Source: JALXCH01 sp964495805 (GTDB lineage: Bacteria; Calditrichota; Calditrichia; RBG-13-44-9). From it: 15,141 bases of DNA. Both the position numbers and the translations under genes were made by a program. Below are positions 12,738-15,141 of this stretch, piece after piece. The notes beneath the pieces were generated by a model. That model did not search any database and was not told the DNA's origin. It was given only the letters and a program-made list of their open reading frames with translations. The DNA is taken from positions 1-15,141 of the forward strand of contig CAZBWV010000029.1 of assembly GCA_964495805.1 (NCBI GenBank), read 5' to 3'. How positions within the stretch are numbered: position 1 is the first letter of the stretch; each line of letters opens with the position of its first letter.

Positions 12738-14393
12738 TTACTGTATATCTTCGGAACGCTGCGAGATCAGTTGCGACTTATTACTATGCTGAGGAGAAAC
12801 AGGCAGTTTAATAAAAAATGTGGTTCCCACACCTTCCTGCGTTTCAAGCCAGATTTTGCCATGATGTTTTTGAATAATTCCATAAACCACGGATAGACCC
12901 AGCCCCACGCCGCTTTTATCCTTTTTGGTGCTAAAAAACGGCTCCAGAATTTTATCTTTCAACTCTTCGGGGATTCCAATACCCGTATCCTTTACCGTAA
13001 TCAGGACCCATTCTTTTTCGTTCTCATAATTTCGCACGGTGATTTCCAGAGTTCCTCCATGGGGCATGGCTTCCACGGCATTGATGAACAGAGCCACAAA
13101 TGCCTGAATAAGCTGGTCCGGATCGCAAATAATGGCTTCCGGATGGAGATCGATTTGTTTCACCACCTCCACTTTTGCCAGTTTGATGTGGTGATATACA
13201 ATTTGTAAGGCACGCTCCACAATTTTACCGATGGCACATTCTTGAAAATGTGCCTGGTGCCCCCGGGCAAAAATCAGCAAGTTTTTCACAATATTTCCAC
13301 ACCGCATCGCCTCCGTTCGCACAAAATCCACCCGATCCCGAATTTCCCGGGCCCGTTCATCATCCGGATAATACTTTTCCAGTTTATTCATAATAATTTT
13401 CAAATAGGTAATTACCCCGGTCAGGGGATTGTTCAATTCGTGGGCTACCGAAGCTGCCATTTTTCCCAGCGAGGCCAGTTTCTCAACCTGACTGATTTCA
13501 TTATGAATTCGTTCCAGCTCCTTGGTTTTCTCTTCGACCCGTTTTTCCAGCGTATTAGACCACTCTTTTAATTCCGCGTAAGCCTTCTTGAGATTCATAG
13601 CCATTTCGTTGATGGAGCTGGCCAGTGTTCCCAGTTCATCGTTTCGTTTTAACGGTATCTGGTGATCCAGTTCTCCCCGAGCCAGGCTGGCAGTTCCAAT
13701 TTTAAGAATGTTTACCGGATGTTGCACCACAAAAAAGACAATCAGCGCAAGAATAATACTTCCCACCAGAATAAAAATAATGACAATCGTATTAATCACC
13801 CTCCGAGAATGAGCAACCGCTTCATCTAATTCGCCCAGGGAGAGACGCACATCTAAAACGCCCAGCACCGTCTGGTCCGAAGAATGAACATGGCAGGCGG
13901 CATTGCTGCACTGGGGAGCATTTAAAATCGGATTAATCATCTCCATCACCCGGTGCCCCTGGCTGGACTGGTATATCTTGGTTTTTTTACGCAGCGGTAG
14001 CTTCTTCACCGGTGTTTTCGAGGCATGGCACTCTCCGCAAACCCCGGACCGGATGTTAACAATCTTATCAATCTCTTCCGGGATCGTGGAAAACTTGATT
14101 TCTCCCTTTTTATTGTAGATTCGAATCACTTCAATGCCCGGTTCACTCCCGATAATTCGAATATTCCGGTCCAGTTCTTCCCGTTCGTTGGTCAGCATCA
14201 ATCGATTAAGTGATTTTTTTAAGATGTCGCTAATCCGGTAGGCATTTTTTCGAACCGTATCTTCCATGATATTTTGTTGCAGACGGGAACAAATTGTGCT
14301 ATACAGCAGCACAAAAGCAACGACCAGGGATACCAGGACAAGGAACAATTTAAAACCCAGCGACCGGTGGAAATGAATAAAATAATTTCTCAT
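12738..14393 (-). CDS. second haem-binding sensor histidine kinase (orphan paralogue)
   Basis: A 551-residue paralogue of the kinase at 10936-12504 with the same plan: membrane helix (about 14-34), periplasmic domain with CGECH (C119-H123) and the C-x4-CH motif CSNAACH (C162-H168), second helix (about 200-223), HAMP, then H318 in VAHELNNPLTG, FINAVEAMPHGG, DTGIGIPEE and GVGLGLSVV. Unlike its sibling it has an inserted coiled-coil of about 25 residues (LEKRVEEKTKELERIHNEIS) between HAMP and the H-box. It has no response regulator of its own nearby; sharing the NtrC-type regulator downstream is the simplest idea. The start at 14393 is set by homology to the sibling N-terminus, and no strong Shine-Dalgarno is visible. 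Conserved haem-ligand spacing in both copies suggests the same type of signal. Confidence 0.92.
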   Translation of the reverse strand: MRNYFIHFHRSLGFKLFLVLVSLVVAFVLLYSTICSRLQQNIMEDTVRKNAYRISDILKKSLNRLMLTNEREELDRNIRIIGSEPGIEVIRIYNKKGEIKFSTIPEEIDKIVNIRSGVCGECHASKTPVKKLPLRKKTKIYQSSQGHRVMEMINPILNAPQCSNAACHVHSSDQTVLGVLDVRLSLGELDEAVAHSRRVINTIVIIFILVGSIILALIVFFVVQHPVNILKIGTASLARGELDHQIPLKRNDELGTLASSINEMAMNLKKAYAELKEWSNTLEKRVEEKTKELERIHNEISQVEKLASLGKMAASVAHELNNPLTGVITYLKIIMNKLEKYYPDDERAREIRDRVDFVRTEAMRCGNIVKNLLIFARGHQAHFQECAIGKIVERALQIVYHHIKLAKVEVVKQIDLHPEAIICDPDQLIQAFVALFINAVEAMPHGGTLEITVRNYENEKEWVLITVKDTGIGIPEELKDKILEPFFSTKKDKSGVGLGLSVVYGIIQKHHGKIWLETQEGVGTTFFIKLPVSPQHSNKSQLISQRSEDIQ

Positions 14394-14416
14394 AGCCCAT
14401 CTTTTTTGTTTTTTTC

Positions 14417-14445
14417 AATTTAAAATAAAATTTTAAAATTCACAA
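14417..14445 (-). promoter_or_regulatory. weak sigma-70-like promoter candidate for the second haem kinase
   Basis: On the - strand TTGTGA (14445-14440) is followed after 17 bases by TAAATT (14422-14417), 24 bases before the ATG. The surroundings are so AT-rich that chance matches are likely. Confidence 0.25.
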
Positions 14446-14532
14446 ACTTTTTATGGAAGGGTGAACGATTTTGAGTAAGGAAGGGGGGAGCGCTTTGAAG
14501 AGAAGAGAATCAATCCATTCCCCTGCCCCAGA

Positions 14533-14688
14533 TCATTTTATGCCTCTTGTCTCAATCCCGGAAAACTCATCATAATCCGGTTCTTCTTTTTCCCGCCCCG
14601 GGCTGAGGCGGAATTTAAATTCAATGCCACTTTCAGGCATATAAAGTGCCGGACAACTATCTGCCAGTTGATCCCGGTTGACCCGGTC
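14533..14688 (-). pseudogene. possible 51-codon remnant of an unidentified gene
   Basis: Between an in-frame TAG (14689-14691) and TGA (14533-14535) lies an open stretch with protein-like composition, including DQLADSCPALYMPESGIEF and a charged tail ending GIETRGIK. An ATG inside it would give 35 residues. Further in-frame stops lie upstream, so if it was ever a gene, it is broken. I do not recognise the family. It may also be a chance open frame. Confidence 0.25.
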
Positions 14689-14998
14689 CTATTTGCGGAT
14701 AGAAAAGGAGACTTATCGGAAGCTTAAAGGGGCTACCATCGGGCATAAGTGTTGTTTAGAATCTTTTGAATTAACTTTTTGTTCCGATCCAGGTAGGCGT
14801 GGAGTATGCTTTTCTTTACAAATTTGCTTCGGCAACCGACAAAACAAGGCGATGTAAACATCACAAAGCGCGCCGTATTACCGCCTGACTATTCGCATTT
14901 GATTTGATTGCTCAGAACTTACGCTTTTTCTACACTCCGATAGATAAAATTCAAATTCCACAGGAAGTCGGGGCAACGTACAACAAGGGCTTGAACAC

Positions 14999-15036
14999 GG
15001 ACGCTTTTGAAAAGGTGAGCGTTCGGGGTTTTTTAT
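14999..15036 (+). terminator. terminator-like hairpin with T-run
   Basis: GGACGCT (14999-15005) pairs with AGCGTTC (15018-15024), one wobble included, and GGGG then TTTTTT follow. This resembles a rho-independent terminator on the + strand, but no + strand gene ends just before it in the window, so it may end a small RNA or be part of an unrelated repeat. Confidence 0.35.
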
Positions 15037-15141
15037 TTAAGTGTTCGGTGGAAAGACTATTCGTTAGCGTGTTACAAATTTTAAATATTGACAATTTGTT
15101 TTACTGATGAATACCATTCTTTGTTTTTATCTCTTTGGGAT

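Larger units (their letters stand above)
14394..15141. other. long intergenic region upstream of the haem kinase genes
   Basis: About 750 bases with no gene I can call. It contains a very AT-rich leader next to the kinase gene, a possible remnant coding segment (14533-14688, - strand), about 300 bases of featureless sequence, and a terminator-like hairpin near 15000. No tRNA, insertion-sequence end or CRISPR is visible. Confidence 0.6.

Overview
The window reads as chromosomal DNA of a Gram-negative, anaerobic or respiratory bacterium with clear Shine-Dalgarno sites. The lineage is uncertain. A peptidoglycan-recycling gene set, multihaem-type sensor kinases and sigma-54 regulation would fit a Calditrichota/FCB-like or deltaproteobacterium-like organism; this is a guess, because no rRNA or universal marker protein is present.

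Layout. (1) 1-2807, + strand: the 3' end of a DUF1343/NamZ-type muramidase gene, then a dipeptide epimerase of the enolase superfamily and, directly abutting it, an alpha-oxoamine-synthase-like PLP enzyme. The first two suggest murein (muropeptide) recycling. A hairpin terminator lies at 2955-2984. (2) 3028-3793, - strand: a stable-RNA block with tRNA-Lys(CUU), a GC-rich structured stretch of unknown role, and tmRNA (ssrA, encoded tag ADYNYAMAA) with a strong terminator. (3) 3794-8612, + strand: a leader with a sigma-54-like promoter and an upstream palindrome, then five genes: a membrane-anchored GcvH-like protein, a HybA-like Tat-exported ferredoxin with four [4Fe-4S] motifs, a HybB-like ten-helix membrane protein, a second membrane-anchored GcvH-like protein, and a third soluble GcvH-like protein with a Cys-rich N-terminus. 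(4) 8613-8830: a G-rich, quadruplex-prone simple-repeat tract between convergent units. (5) 8915-14393, - strand: two paralogous sensor histidine kinases with periplasmic c-type haem motifs, an NtrC-type sigma-54 activator and an archaemetzincin, the last with its own good sigma-54-type promoter and paired TTCCGGAA palindromes. (6) 14394-15141: mostly non-coding, with a possible 51-codon gene remnant and a terminator-like hairpin.

How the genes may work together. The likely undescribed system is region 3 with region 5. A HybA/HybB-type module that lacks any hydrogenase, molybdoenzyme or cytochrome subunit is bracketed by three divergent GcvH-like carrier domains. All three keep a lysine near the hairpin tip, one residue off the canonical lipoylation position, and share a C-terminal DGG motif. 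Haem sensors could read redox state or a gaseous ligand in the periplasm and, through the sigma-54 activator, switch on both the redox operon and the protease. The physical linkage and motifs are visible in the sequence; the regulatory circuit and electron path are inference.
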